Source: Paracoccaceae bacterium (GTDB lineage: Bacteria; Pseudomonadota; Alphaproteobacteria; Rhodobacterales; Rhodobacteraceae). Taken from it: a stretch of DNA of 43,524 nt. The notes beneath the pieces are model-generated. The model worked only from the letters and a program-made list of their open reading frames with translations. It searched no databases and had not been told where the DNA came from. Below are positions 33,540 through 42,604 of the stretch, in pieces. Positions within the stretch are counted from its first letter, which is position 1, and every line of letters begins with the position of its first letter. Made by a program: the position numbers and the translations under genes. Location of the stretch: the NCBI GenBank assembly GCA_020425125.1, contig JAGQRV010000056.1:1-43524 (forward strand), read 5' to 3'.

Positions 33540-35483
33540 CTACCGCGATTCCGTTCTGGCACCCCTATGAAAATCTGCGGGACCAAGCACCTCGGGCAGC
33601 GACGAGTCGCCGACGACCGCTGCAAGCGCGACAGGCTCCGCCGCGTAGTTGAACCAGAAGACCTCACCTGGCGTCTCAACTCGACGAAGGCCATCCGGCA
33701 ACGGTGTTGTCCTGATACCGGCACCTTGGGCAATTTCTCCAAGGAGGCGACGCATGGCGACCCGATCAGGCCAGCCACAAAGGTAACTTAGCCGGCCCTG
33801 ACGGCGCATCGCGGCCACTCCGTCAACGGTTCGCTCAACGATGAACGAGGAACCGTCCGTAATCTCCCGCCAGATGTAGAAATGCCCGCCCCCCTCCAAA
33901 GGCAACGAACAATCGGGGCGCAAGCTCTCGACATGAGCAACCCGCGTCTCAAGCGCAAGCAGATCGGGTGGCATAGACGCTGGAATGCCAAAGTGCTCGG
34001 TCTTCGATCCGGTGCGCGGACCAATAATTGCATGGCCATGGTAACCAGACAGAGCGGTGCGAAGCCCGGTTGTCCAGGCCAGCAAGCCGGGGACCACGAC
34101 AAGAGAATATCGGGAAAGGTCCTCAACGTCGGGGGAAAGGATATCGATTGTCAGACCGTTCAGGCGCAGACCTCGATAGACTTCGAAGACAAGCCGAAAG
34201 TAGTTGAAATCAGCCCCCTGCGGCTGAATGCTCCAAGCCCAGGCAGACTGATAATCGAAAACAAGAGCGACGCTGGCCAGCGGAGGCCCTTCAATTTCCG
34301 GACCGCTGGCGAGTTCACGTGCAACCTGCGTCGCCTCTGCGAGCCCGGGGGCTTCTCGGCTGTCCGGTGTCAGCAAGCCTGCATGCATTTGCTCCTGGGC
34401 GAACGGCGCCTGGCGCCATCTGAAATAGATGACGATTTCGGCGCCGTGGGCCAGGGCCTCCCATGTCCAAAGCCGGACCATTCCAGTCAGCGGGGCCGGG
34501 TTGTAGGGCGCCCAATTGACAGGACCCGGCTGCTGCTCCATGACCCACCATCGACCACGGCCGACGGCACGGTAGAGGTCGTGATGGAATGCCTGGAAGT
34601 CCGGATCTCCTTGGCGCGCAAAGTCGGCCTTCCACGAATTCGCCGCGTCTGAGCGGTCCTCAAGGAACCCAAGGGGGTAGCTATCCCACGACGCAGCATC
34701 GAGTTCGGCACCCACGGCAAAGTGGTCGAAATCGGTAATTCGGCCCATGTAATTGTGCAGGATGGGAAGGTTCGAATACCTCCGGATGATTTCAGCCTGA
34801 CGTCGACTGAAGGCGGCCACCTGCTCTGACGAGAACCGGTGAAAATCGAGCCAGTGAGACGGATTTGCTTCCGTCACCGTGCCGTTCGGAAAATCTATTT
34901 GATCGAATTCGCCATATTCCATTGACCAAAAGACGTTGCCCCAAGCCGCGTTGAGATCTCCGATATCCTTGTACTTGGTGGCCAGCCAAGCCCGAAAACC
35001 TATCAAGGCCGCGGAAGAATAGGAAAGAACCGTATCGTGGCAACCAAACTCATTGTCGACCTGCCAAGCACCCAGATAGGGACTATTGCTGTAGCGCCTT
35101 GCAAGGATTTCCGTAATGCGGGCACACTCTTCGCGATAACCCTTGTGGCTGAAATCATAATGGCGACGCGAGCCAAATTTCCGTAGTTGACCCGTCTTGC
35201 CCCTGGCCAACATATCAGGGTGACGGTCAAGCATCCAACGTGGCGGGGCTGCCGTGGGAGTGCCAAGGACGATCTTCAATCCGGCCGCGCCCAAAGTGGC
35301 GATGGCACGGTCGAGCCAATCAAGGCGCAAGTCGCCTGACACCGGCTCCAGCCGTGACCATGCGAATTCGCCAATCCGCACCCACGTAATGCCCGCTGCA
35401 ACCATGCGGGCAGCATCCTCCTCCCACCACGATTCGGGCCAATGCTCGGGATAGTAGCAGACGCCGAGTGCGCGGCCGGTCAT
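33540..35483 (-). CDS. GH42 beta-galactosidase
   Basis: A 647-residue glycosidase of family 42. Residues about 1-390 form the TIM barrel with acid/base E145 (in QVDNEFG) and nucleophile E316 (in WWVMEQQPG). A trimerisation domain (about 400-590, starting ASVALVFDYQSAWAW) and a small C-terminal domain follow. There is no signal peptide, so it acts in the cytoplasm on imported galactosides. The start overlaps the stop of a small upstream frame (ATGA). A sugar-binding protein gene lies upstream on the same strand, so uptake and hydrolysis of beta-galactosides may be linked, but no permease is seen. The last codons border IS6 debris; length looks normal. Confidence 0.92.
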   Translation of the reverse strand: MTGRALGVCYYPEHWPESWWEEDAARMVAAGITWVRIGEFAWSRLEPVSGDLRLDWLDRAIATLGAAGLKIVLGTPTAAPPRWMLDRHPDMLARGKTGQLRKFGSRRHYDFSHKGYREECARITEILARRYSNSPYLGAWQVDNEFGCHDTVLSYSSAALIGFRAWLATKYKDIGDLNAAWGNVFWSMEYGEFDQIDFPNGTVTEANPSHWLDFHRFSSEQVAAFSRRQAEIIRRYSNLPILHNYMGRITDFDHFAVGAELDAASWDSYPLGFLEDRSDAANSWKADFARQGDPDFQAFHHDLYRAVGRGRWWVMEQQPGPVNWAPYNPAPLTGMVRLWTWEALAHGAEIVIYFRWRQAPFAQEQMHAGLLTPDSREAPGLAEATQVARELASGPEIEGPPLASVALVFDYQSAWAWSIQPQGADFNYFRLVFEVYRGLRLNGLTIDILSPDVEDLSRYSLVVVPGLLAWTTGLRTALSGYHGHAIIGPRTGSKTEHFGIPASMPPDLLALETRVAHVESLRPDCSLPLEGGGHFYIWREITDGSSFIVERTVDGVAAMRRQGRLSYLCGWPDRVAMRRLLGEIAQGAGIRTTPLPDGLRRVETPGEVFWFNYAAEPVALAAVVGDSSLPEVLGPADFHRGARTESR

Positions 35484-35764
35484 GTCGGCACTTTGCGGGC
35501 GATGAGGTCACAAGCGGCGCCCGTACCATCGTTGCGCTCGAAACTCCCGACGCGAACGCGTGACACACAACGACGGGCGCTTTCCACGGAACAGACGACG
35601 CCGGCAGTCGGACTTTTGTTTGCGCCAGGGATGCAGTCGCCTCCGAGACTCCGAGCCTTCTTGCCGAGCTTGGTGGACATCAAGGCAGCCAAGAACATGG
35701 TGGAGTTCCCCACGAGTGTCGTCATTGTCCACCTGTTGGGAGCGGCTCCAGTCAGCTGATGCAA
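35480..35764 (-). CDS. short hypothetical frame coupled to the GH42 gene
   Basis: A 94-residue frame whose TGA overlaps the ATG of the GH42 gene. It includes NSTMFLAALMSTKLGKKARS and has no family I recognise. The overlap is typical of operons, so it may be real or the tail of a deleted transport gene between the sugar-binding protein and the glycosidase. The surrounding 370 bases hold nothing else. Confidence 0.3.
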   Translation of the reverse strand: MHQLTGAAPNRWTMTTLVGNSTMFLAALMSTKLGKKARSLGGDCIPGANKSPTAGVVCSVESARRCVSRVRVGSFERNDGTGAACDLIARKVPT

Positions 35765-35855
35765 GGCGAACTGGCGCCTGAAAAGACGTCAGTCAGCGAC
35801 AGAACCCTGCGCGTCACCGAGCACGAACGCGGACACCGCCCCCCTCTCAACGTCG

Positions 35856-36809
35856 TTAATTCGGCAGGAACTCCTGATAGTTCGCGGGCGTGACAAGCTC
35901 ATACGGGACATAGACCTCCCGAGGCACATCTTGGCCTGCAATCAGCGCGAGCATGGTCTCGACGATCGCCTTGCCTTGTCCCCGTGCGCTCTGCAGAACG
36001 GTCACGTCCATATCTCCGGCTGCCATCGCTGCCAGCGCATCTGGCGTTGCGTCAATTCCGGCGACAATAACCTTCTTCATATCGACACCCACCGCCTTCA
36101 TCGCCAGGATGGCACCGATTGCCATCTCGTCGTTGTTGGCCACGACGACGTCCGGTTGAATGCCGGCCGTCAACCAGTTCGTCATCAGGTCCGACGCTTG
36201 GTTGCGCTGCCAGGTTGCGGTCTGCTCATCCACTACGTCAATCGATGGACAACCTTCTGAAGCGAAAGCTGCCTTTGCGGACTCGGTCCGCAGGGGCGTT
36301 GCGGGATTCGACAGGTCGCCCAGAAGTATGACCGCCGTCGCAGATTCAATTCCGGCATCCTTCAACTGACGGCAAATTTCCTCACCCTGCATCCGCCCGG
36401 ACTCTGTTTCGTCCGAACCGACGAAAACTTGGTTGGGCGGCAATTGGTCAAGATTTACCGGCAAGTTGTTCGTATATACGACCGGTATCCCGGACTGCTC
36501 GGCAGCGGCTGTCATTGCTTCTGTCGAGCCACCATCGACGGGGGCTATGATGATCCCATCGACGCCTGAGGCGACAAAATTCTGCACTTGGTCCAATTGC
36601 CGCCCGACTTCAAGCTGCGAATCTTCAAACTGAAGCGAAGTGCCTTGATGCTGCTCAGCGGTCTCTGACATCGCCTGGCGAAGCAAGGTAAGGAAATTGT
36701 CATTGAAGTTCGAGATTGTGACACCGATCTCCTGCGCTGACGCCGGAGATTGGTGCAAACCACATACCAATGCGCCGGCTGCTGCCAGCACCCGAAAATG
36801 CTTTGACAT
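35856..36809 (-). CDS. sugar ABC transporter substrate-binding protein (RbsB-like)
   Basis: A 317-residue periplasmic binding protein, start at the ATG at 36809 after GGGGGG-type ribosome sequence. A signal peptide (RVLAAAGALVCGLHQSPASA-QE) is followed by the two-lobed Peripla_BP_4 fold, with GVDGIIIAPVD, NNDEMAIGAILAMKAVG and AGIDATPDAL typical of ribose/galactose/inositol binding proteins. The ATPase and permease that normally accompany it are absent, and IS6 debris starts about 180 bases upstream, so the transporter may have been broken by IS activity or use subunits encoded elsewhere. The downstream GH42 enzyme suggests a galactoside as ligand, by inference. Confidence 0.88.
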   Translation of the reverse strand: MSKHFRVLAAAGALVCGLHQSPASAQEIGVTISNFNDNFLTLLRQAMSETAEQHQGTSLQFEDSQLEVGRQLDQVQNFVASGVDGIIIAPVDGGSTEAMTAAAEQSGIPVVYTNNLPVNLDQLPPNQVFVGSDETESGRMQGEEICRQLKDAGIESATAVILLGDLSNPATPLRTESAKAAFASEGCPSIDVVDEQTATWQRNQASDLMTNWLTAGIQPDVVVANNDEMAIGAILAMKAVGVDMKKVIVAGIDATPDALAAMAAGDMDVTVLQSARGQGKAIVETMLALIAGQDVPREVYVPYELVTPANYQEFLPN

Positions 36810-36850
36810 TTTTGTCCCCCCTGGATCAGCGCCGCGATGTGCGGCAGCTC

Positions 36851-36866
36851 GGTGAGACATCTCACC
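36851..36866. promoter_or_regulatory. palindrome upstream of the sugar-binding protein gene, candidate operator
   Basis: GGTGAGA-CA-TCTCACC is a perfect 7-2-7 inverted repeat centred about 50 bases before the start of the sugar-binding protein. Position and size fit an operator for a LacI- or GntR-type sugar regulator, none of which is encoded nearby. Confidence 0.45.
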
Positions 36867-36996
36867 GTCTCCCGATCTTGGCCGATGGCTGCCGGGCTGT
36901 CGAGACTTTGTCCCTCAGGCGCGCCGGTAAGGTTCAACTAGCGAACGGGAGCTGTCAGACAATTTCGAACTGGTCTGAGATCACCGGCATCAACCT

Positions 36997-37591
36997 CGCT
37001 CCAGGGCCCCTGAAGACCGCGCCGCTCGGCGGGAGTGGCGGCGCGGTTCCGCTTGAAGGCGGCTCTGGAGGAGAGGTTGCGCTCGAGATTGAAATGGGTG
37101 CAGACCGAGACGCAGGTGGATGCGATTTACTGCGAGCGTTGCACGCGCCAGAACCGCTGCATCGCCCGCTCGCGTCGTCAAAACGCGAGATGCGAGTTCT
37201 CCGCCCGGTTGATGTCCCAGCGTCCTGTCTCGCGCCGAGCGGCGCCGCCGGTCTCCTTCAGGGCACCGCCGCAGGAGCGGAGACAATCCGTGACGAAGCG
37301 CTCGGTGCAACCGTGGCGCTTCAGGGCTTTCCTGAGGAATTTCAGCACTGCCTTCCTGTCCCGCGTCTTCGTCTCGAAGCTCTCCAGGCCCTTGCCCTCG
37401 TGATCGACTGCTTGCCACAGGTAGCGGCGCTCGTCGTCGATCTTCACGAACATCTGGTCGAACTGTCAGCGCCAGCGGCTCGATCGCATGCCCTCGACTT
37501 TGCAAAGTGAGAGTCGGAGCCGGATGTACGTCATCACCGCCGACCGGATGATCTCCCGGCGGCTCGTGAAGTAGCAGATCGGGTGGCGCAT
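36997..37591 (-). pseudogene. IS6-family transposase, broken
   Basis: The frame begins with MRHPICYFTSRREIIRSAVM, the N-terminus of IS6-type transposases, and then skips about 50 residues that should follow. The DDE domain is partly present (MFVKIDDERRYLWQAVDHEGKGL, ETKTRDRKAVLKFLRKALKRHG, DCLRSCGGALKE, NRAENSH), then stop codons interrupt the tail (after HLAF and after RVQRSQ), where THFNLERNLSSRAAFKRNRAA is the normal ending. At least three stops and one deletion make it inactive. Confidence 0.85.
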
Positions 37592-37644
37592 GATCGCGCA
37601 GAAGCTCTATCCGCCCACCCTGCCCCGCTCAGGTCAGGTTGTTT

Positions 37645-37806
37645 AGATACCTCCCCCTGGTCTGTTGCCTGCACCGACCCTCGAGGGAGAAGTCCTGGAG
37701 AAGCCGAAGGCATCTGGAGCGAATCTCTTCGCGGATCGGACGTACGCCTGGAACTCTGTAGATGATATACTTCGGTTGACGCTGCAATTTTCAGGAGACC
37801 TTTCCG
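37645..37806. other. upstream region of the DUF4157 gene
   Basis: Short AT-richer stretch (GATGATATACTTCGGTTGAC at 37761-37780) before the DUF4157 gene. The CAGGAGA at 37792-37798 is its ribosome-binding site. No regulator site is recognised. Confidence 0.35.
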
Positions 37807-39360
37807 ATGACCCGCGTGTTCGCGCCGCCCAAATCGGATGTGACGCCTGGTCGGGCGCATGAGCTTCAGAGCGCCTGCGCCTGCGGGAAGGCGGCCGGTC
37901 TTTCAGGAAGAGGGAAATGTCCTGAGTGCGCGACGCAGGAGCAACTCGGTATCAGGCCGAAGCTCACTGTCAATGTGCCAGGCGACCGGTACGAACAGGA
38001 GGCCGACCGCATCGCCGATCAGGTGGTCTCCAGATCAAGGGTCGTACGCCCTTCCGCCCTCGCCCCTTCGACCAGGCTTCGGCGCCAGGTCGAGGACAAC
38101 AAGCACGACGACAATGAGATCCAGGCAAGAAGCGCAGGTGCTGCACGTCCGAGCGCTGTCGACGTCGCCGCGGCGGCCGTCTCGTCCGGGGGGCGTCCCC
38201 TCTCGCGATCCGAGCGGTCCTTCTTCGAGCCACGCATGGGTCACGATTTTTCCAAGGTGCGCGTCCATGACGATACCCGCGCCGGCGCTGCCGCCAACGG
38301 CATCGACGCCAGAGCCTACACGCTCGGGAACCACATCGCCTTCGCCCCCGGCGCCCGCAACCTTGCCTCGATCGGGGGTCGCCGTTTGATGGCGCACGAA
38401 CTGGTCCACACGCTTCAGCGCACGGAGTCCTGCCTCGTGCAGCGCGCACCGCCGACCGACGACGCAGAGGCCAGCGAGAGCCAACTCTCGCCACACTTCA
38501 TCCTGAAGAGGGTGCTGGCGGGCGGGTATCGGACGCCCAGTGAGCTATTGGCAGACATCGCGCCCCTTGGAGAACCGTCGAAGCGGGACCTCGTCGAGTT
38601 TTTCACCGTCGATGTCCCCGACGCGAAGGTGGGGAGCAGGAATGTCGGAGAGCTGATCTGGGAGACCATGTATGATCGGGGCGTCGATCGTGAGCCCATT
38701 GGCGAGGAGGCGCAGCAGCGCGCCGAAGGGGCCGGGCGCTGGAGCGACGAGGCGCCCGGAGCAGGTGGTCTCAGGCCGTCAGACAAGATGAAGCGCATTT
38801 ACAAGCGCTGGGACAAGAAAGCCGCCTCAGGTCGCCTGAGTCGCCTGCAGTGCATGAACGCCGGCAATCAGGGGATGAGCGCATTGATCGAGCCCGACCT
38901 CATCGGTCCGGCCAAGATGGCCAACGCACGGTCCGCAGACGGGGCCTCGGTCAGTCGGCTGGCCCACCTCCTGCGACGCAGCGGTGCGGTGGGAGAGCGG
39001 TTGGTGTTCTCCTATGATCCCAAGACCAAGGGCTGGAGTCCCGACTTCGAGGACACCCTGCGCGCAGAGACCTCGAAGGATCCCGAACCGGGAGTCTATT
39101 TCTTCCTTGTGTCGCTCCATGCCCATCACATGGTGATGATCATGGTGGACCGCAGTGTCGTCGACGTACCCAGGTTCTATTTTCTGGACCAGTTCGGAGG
39201 ATTCCTCACGTTCAACAAGGACGGCACTGTAAAGGGTGCAAAGCAGTTGAGCGCCGACAACGGGATCACCAATGAGGCCATGACGTTCGGGGGCTTTCAC
39301 AACCCGACGATCATGTGGCCGGTAATGCCTCGCCTTCCCGAACCGGAGCCCGGCCCTTGA
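37807..39360 (+). CDS. DUF4157 (eCIS-associated) protein with C-terminal Cys/His/Asp domain
   Basis: A 517-residue protein with no signal peptide. A cysteine cluster (C24, C26, C38, C41) near the N-terminus could bind zinc. Residues about 128-210 are the DUF4157 domain (RSFFEPRMGHDFSKVRVH, then AYTLGNHIAFAPG) with a metallopeptidase-like HExxH at 197-201 (HELVH). DUF4157 proteins are associated with extracellular contractile injection systems as cargo or toxin leaders. The C-terminal part (about 330-505) has C349 (LQCMN), a histidine cluster H438, H440 and H441 (LHAHHMVMIMVD) and D461 (FYFLDQFGG), an order seen in papain-like enzymes. This suggests a hidden enzymatic toxin domain. No injection-system gene lies in the window; IS debris flanks it on both sides. 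Confidence 0.8.
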   Translation: MTRVFAPPKSDVTPGRAHELQSACACGKAAGLSGRGKCPECATQEQLGIRPKLTVNVPGDRYEQEADRIADQVVSRSRVVRPSALAPSTRLRRQVEDNKHDDNEIQARSAGAARPSAVDVAAAAVSSGGRPLSRSERSFFEPRMGHDFSKVRVHDDTRAGAAANGIDARAYTLGNHIAFAPGARNLASIGGRRLMAHELVHTLQRTESCLVQRAPPTDDAEASESQLSPHFILKRVLAGGYRTPSELLADIAPLGEPSKRDLVEFFTVDVPDAKVGSRNVGELIWETMYDRGVDREPIGEEAQQRAEGAGRWSDEAPGAGGLRPSDKMKRIYKRWDKKAASGRLSRLQCMNAGNQGMSALIEPDLIGPAKMANARSADGASVSRLAHLLRRSGAVGERLVFSYDPKTKGWSPDFEDTLRAETSKDPEPGVYFFLVSLHAHHMVMIMVDRSVVDVPRFYFLDQFGGFLTFNKDGTVKGAKQLSADNGITNEAMTFGGFHNPTIMWPVMPRLPEPEPGP

Positions 39361-39504
39361 CTCAACCAGAGCATTCTCCGTGTTGAAGCGCGTCTGGAAC
39401 GTCAAGGGCCGCGATATCTCCGCTGACGCGCACGAGACTACCGCTCTCACTCAGATCAACAGAACACCCGAGAGAGGTGTCAAACTATCAAGAGCCAGTC
39501 TCAG

Positions 39505-39828
39505 ATGGACGGCATCGACCTGGTTCCGGGCCACCAGACGACCATGCCGTTCGGTGAGATGGGCGGAGCGGTTCTGCTTGAAGGTAACTCGGGAGGAGAA
39601 TCTGCGCGCCAAATTGAGATGGTTGCGGCCCGAGGCGTGGACGGCGGCGAATTTCTGCGAACGTCGCAAGCGCCGGAACCGCCCTGTTTCGTGGCTGATC
39701 TCGATGCCGCGCTCCTACAGCCGGTCGTCGATATAGTGAAGCGATCCCGGGAACCGAATGTTCTCAACCACCGCCAGGCGGATAATCTCGTGGATGGTCT
39801 TGGACCAGCGGAGCGGGCTGCGCCTTGC
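39505..39828 (-). mobile_element. IS6-family transposase fragment, N- and C-terminal ends joined
   Basis: Minus-strand reading gives SKTIHEIIRLAVVENIRF and ERGIEISHETGRF (N-terminal part, with a stop between), passing directly to RRSQKFAAVHASGRNHLNLARR and FSSRVTFKQNRSA (C-terminal part). The whole central DDE domain is deleted. It is a non-autonomous remnant. Confidence 0.75.
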
Positions 39829-40210
39829 TGACCTGCCCCCGGGAAAGTGGTGCTCCCTGAAGTAGGCTTTCGAGCCAGATGGAGGATGAAGGGATGCGAC
39901 AGAAGAAGCACAAGCCGGAGGAGATCGTCGCGACGCTTCGCGAGGTTGACGTGTCGGTGTCGCAGGGCCGGTCCGTGGCGGAGGCCGTGCGCCCGATCGG
40001 CGTGACGCAGGTCGCGTATTGCCGCTGGCGCAAGGAATGAGCCGTTGGAACGCCATTGGCCCGGGAGACAATGGCAGATGCGGCTTGAAGACCGACCAGG
40101 TGAAGCGTCTGAAGGAACTCGAAAAGGATCGAGCCAGGGAGGCGCCATTGGTTCGAGCCCAATGGCGAGGGAGCGGCTGAGGAAGGCGGTGTCGGACCTC
40201 TCGCTTGAGG
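39829..40210 (+). mobile_element. IS3-family left end and orfA remnant with two palindromic inserts
   Basis: TGACCTGCCCC at 39829 looks like an IS3-type terminal repeat. From 39894 orfA reads MRQKKHKPEEIVATLREVD to YCRWRKE and a stop at 40040. The usual continuation (GGLKTDQVKRLKELEKD, then ERLRKAVSDLSLE) is present, but each segment is separated by about 40 extra bases bearing similar palindromes (40051-40075 and 40143-40167). OrfB is missing. Confidence 0.7.
40051..40167. repeat. two similar palindromic inserts in the IS3 orfA remnant
   Basis: CGCCATTG..CAATGGC (40051-40075) and the perfect CGCCATTGG-TTCGAGC-CCAATGGCG (40143-40167) share the same arms. Both interrupt what should be continuous orfA sequence, so they appear to be two insertions of one small palindromic element of about 40 bases. 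Confidence 0.55.
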
Positions 40211-40261
40211 TTATGCGGCGGCGTTCTGGTGCTGGAATCTGAGTTTCCGGATGGTCTGTTT

Positions 40262-40923
40262 CTTCATCTCCTCCCTCATCGGCAGGATCTGCGCGCCGCG
40301 GACGTAATCCATCCCCTTGGCATCAAGGTAGGCGGCAGGATCGGCCGCGACGCAGGATGAGCCATTATCGGTGAGCAGCCGCGGCTTCTGGATGAGCGTC
40401 GCCCATCGCAGCCGGAAGCGTAAAGCGCCAGATCGATCGTCTCGGTCACATCACTGGCCTTCATCGTCGTGCAGAGGTTCCAGGCGATGATGTGCCGGCC
40501 GTGATCGTCGAGGATTGTGCCGAGATAGAACCAGCCGTCGCGCCCAAGGCACACCTCCGGCGTGACCGATCACCTTGAGATAGGTGAAGTCGGTCTGCAA
40601 GAGCTCGTTAGGACGGCTCGTTCGGGCCATGCCCTCGAACCGGTGGCGGGCAGGCCCTTCACCTCCGGCGTCGTCACCCGGCGTGCTGTGTCGCCCGCGA
40701 GCCGCTGTTGGCCCGCCTCGCGGAACCCATTCGACCAGCTGTAATACGACCTCTCGACGATTCCCTCGCACCGACAGAGCGCGGCAATGCACTCCGGACC
40801 GCGCAGGCTGGCCAGTACAATGCGGATCTTCTCCTCGGCCGCGGAGGGCTTGGGGGTCTTCCGCTTGATCCCCCAGAACAGCTTGTCAGCGGCATCCTTC
40901 GACGTTCAGGGTGTCTTGTTCAT
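40262..40923 (-). pseudogene. IS3-family transposase orfA-orfB remnant
   Basis: OrfA starts at 40923 (MNKTP, then a stop) and runs on as DAADKLFWGIKRKTPKPSAA, EEKIRIVLASLRGPE, ARRVTTPEVKGL. OrfB follows in another frame as RTSRPNELLQTDFTYLKVIG and GWFYLGTILDDHGRHIIAWN, holding the first catalytic aspartates, and ends in DLALYASGCD. Frame changes, a deletion between the two parts and loss of the end of orfB make it inactive. The left-end motif 58 bases before the start recurs at 21.7 kb. Confidence 0.8.
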
Positions 40924-41254
40924 CTTCGCTCCTCGATCGCCTTGATGAACCACAACCCTCTGTTGCTCAAACCCCTGAAGCTATCCGCAGGGCGTTGACG
41001 TCAAGCATTCGGACCTTGGCGTGCGCCCCGTGCCAGCAAGATCCGCACGGTCGACAAGTGCAAGCCACGGCACCGGCGGGTCCGAATGGCGGCGAGGAGA
41101 GGCAAATCACGGCTTGCGCAGTCGGGGTGTGAGCGTTCCCCCGGCAATTCTACAACTGAAGCCGGAGTCGCCAGTTCAGTATGGCGCCGGTTCGCCGGTG
41201 GAGAATTGGGCGGCCGGCGGCGCGCCGTCACCTCAAGATTGAAGGACGGAGCGG

Positions 41255-42604
41255 CTAACGCAGGGGGTAGTCGACCGGCCCGAACGGACTTTCTTCAACA
41301 ACGGTCCAGCCACGGTTCGTGAGCTCCTCGCGTGCGCGGTCGGTGGTACGCCCGGCGAGATGCATGCTTCGGATCTGCCTCGGCTTGTCGGCGAAGCGGG
41401 ATGCAAACCGGTCGAGAACAGGGGTCCAGCTCACGAGATCCGCCGGCGCCATGACGACGACATCGCCGCTCCTTGACTTGCCGACAAGTGTGCCCTCGAC
41501 GGCCAGTTCGGACAGGGGAGCCCGCATCACATGATAGTTTTTCAGCATTTCCAGGGTCTGGACGACGAACGTCGCCTGGCCCTCCGAGCCAGCGCTCAGC
41601 GCGAGCGAAATGGCCGCCGCCCGGCCGTCGACGCCGTCGAGCGCTTGCAGCGAAGCCGCCAGCGCAGCCTGCATGCTCAGCGTGTACCAATGGTGGCGCA
41701 GGAACCGGTCGGTCTCGTCCTCGCCCACCCCGGCGGACCGCAGGGTCCTCTCGACTCGCACCCGAAGATCACCGGGGGCCGTGTCCCACACCCAGTCTGT
41801 CAGCTGGGAAGAGGCGGACACGAGCATGCCACCGGGGATCATGCTGGTGACCACGTTCACGCCGAGCCCGCCGGCGAACGCGGCCCAGGTTACCTCGTCC
41901 AGTCTGTCCGAGAGGCGGGCATTCGTGGTGTAGGGGTCGACCCCCAGGTCCTTCGCGAGGCGACGTCTGTGCTCATCGAAGCCGAGCGCATTCACAGCAA
42001 CTTCACCGCCGGCGCGGGCGATGGCCCCGGCAAGATCGGCCTTGCTGCCGTCGACGGGCTGACCCGGCCCCCCCGGAAGCTCTGACGCGCTGTCCGGTTC
42101 CACGCCGGGAAGCTCACCGCGCCTTGCATCATCGAGCTTCTGCAGGCCCGTCTTGAGCGACCGTCCGGTCCTGTCGAGGAATCGACCCACGCCCTCGGGA
42201 ACGCCCTTGAGCGTCTCCTTGGGATGCTCGGCCAGCTTGCGGAGACTACCGGCGGTGTCCCGGGCCGCACCCTCCGCCGCCGCGATGAATTGCTCGTCGG
42301 ACTCCAGTTCATCCAGTGCGGCAATCGCCCGGATTTCGCGAATGCGGACCGCGAGCATGCCGGGACCCGATGCCACGAATTCGCCATAGGGCGAGACGAT
42401 CGTGAAGGTTGCCATGAACCCGTCCGTCGGCACGGTGTCCATGACGGCGTAGTGGTCCCCGACCAGCGTGACGCCGCCGGCGATCTCGCGGGCATCCAGA
42501 ACCGGCGGGGTCTCGTAGTCGGACACCTGGCCAATGGCCTGAGACGCAGCGAGGGCGACCGCGACGACCGACGGAAGACCGGCTTTCGGAAGACTCGCGC
42601 GCAT
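41255..42604 (-). CDS. conserved secreted protein of unknown function
   Basis: The ATG at 42604, with AAGGAGA upstream, gives 449 residues; the longer frame has no added support. A signal peptide (about 1-24, KAGLPSVVAVALAASQAIG) predicts export. The mature protein has a short beta-rich start (TLVGDHYAVMDTVPTDGF), then mostly helices, with REIRAIAALDEL, LAKDLGVDPYTTNARLSDRL and the pattern FLRHHWYTLSMQAALAASL. It resembles uncharacterised exported proteins of alphaproteobacteria that I know only as hypothetical. No catalytic motif stands out. It is intact and isolated between IS debris and a membrane protein. Confidence 0.7.
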   Translation of the reverse strand: MRASLPKAGLPSVVAVALAASQAIGQVSDYETPPVLDAREIAGGVTLVGDHYAVMDTVPTDGFMATFTIVSPYGEFVASGPGMLAVRIREIRAIAALDELESDEQFIAAAEGAARDTAGSLRKLAEHPKETLKGVPEGVGRFLDRTGRSLKTGLQKLDDARRGELPGVEPDSASELPGGPGQPVDGSKADLAGAIARAGGEVAVNALGFDEHRRRLAKDLGVDPYTTNARLSDRLDEVTWAAFAGGLGVNVVTSMIPGGMLVSASSQLTDWVWDTAPGDLRVRVERTLRSAGVGEDETDRFLRHHWYTLSMQAALAASLQALDGVDGRAAAISLALSAGSEGQATFVVQTLEMLKNYHVMRAPLSELAVEGTLVGKSRSGDVVVMAPADLVSWTPVLDRFASRFADKPRQIRSMHLAGRTTDRAREELTNRGWTVVEESPFGPVDYPLR

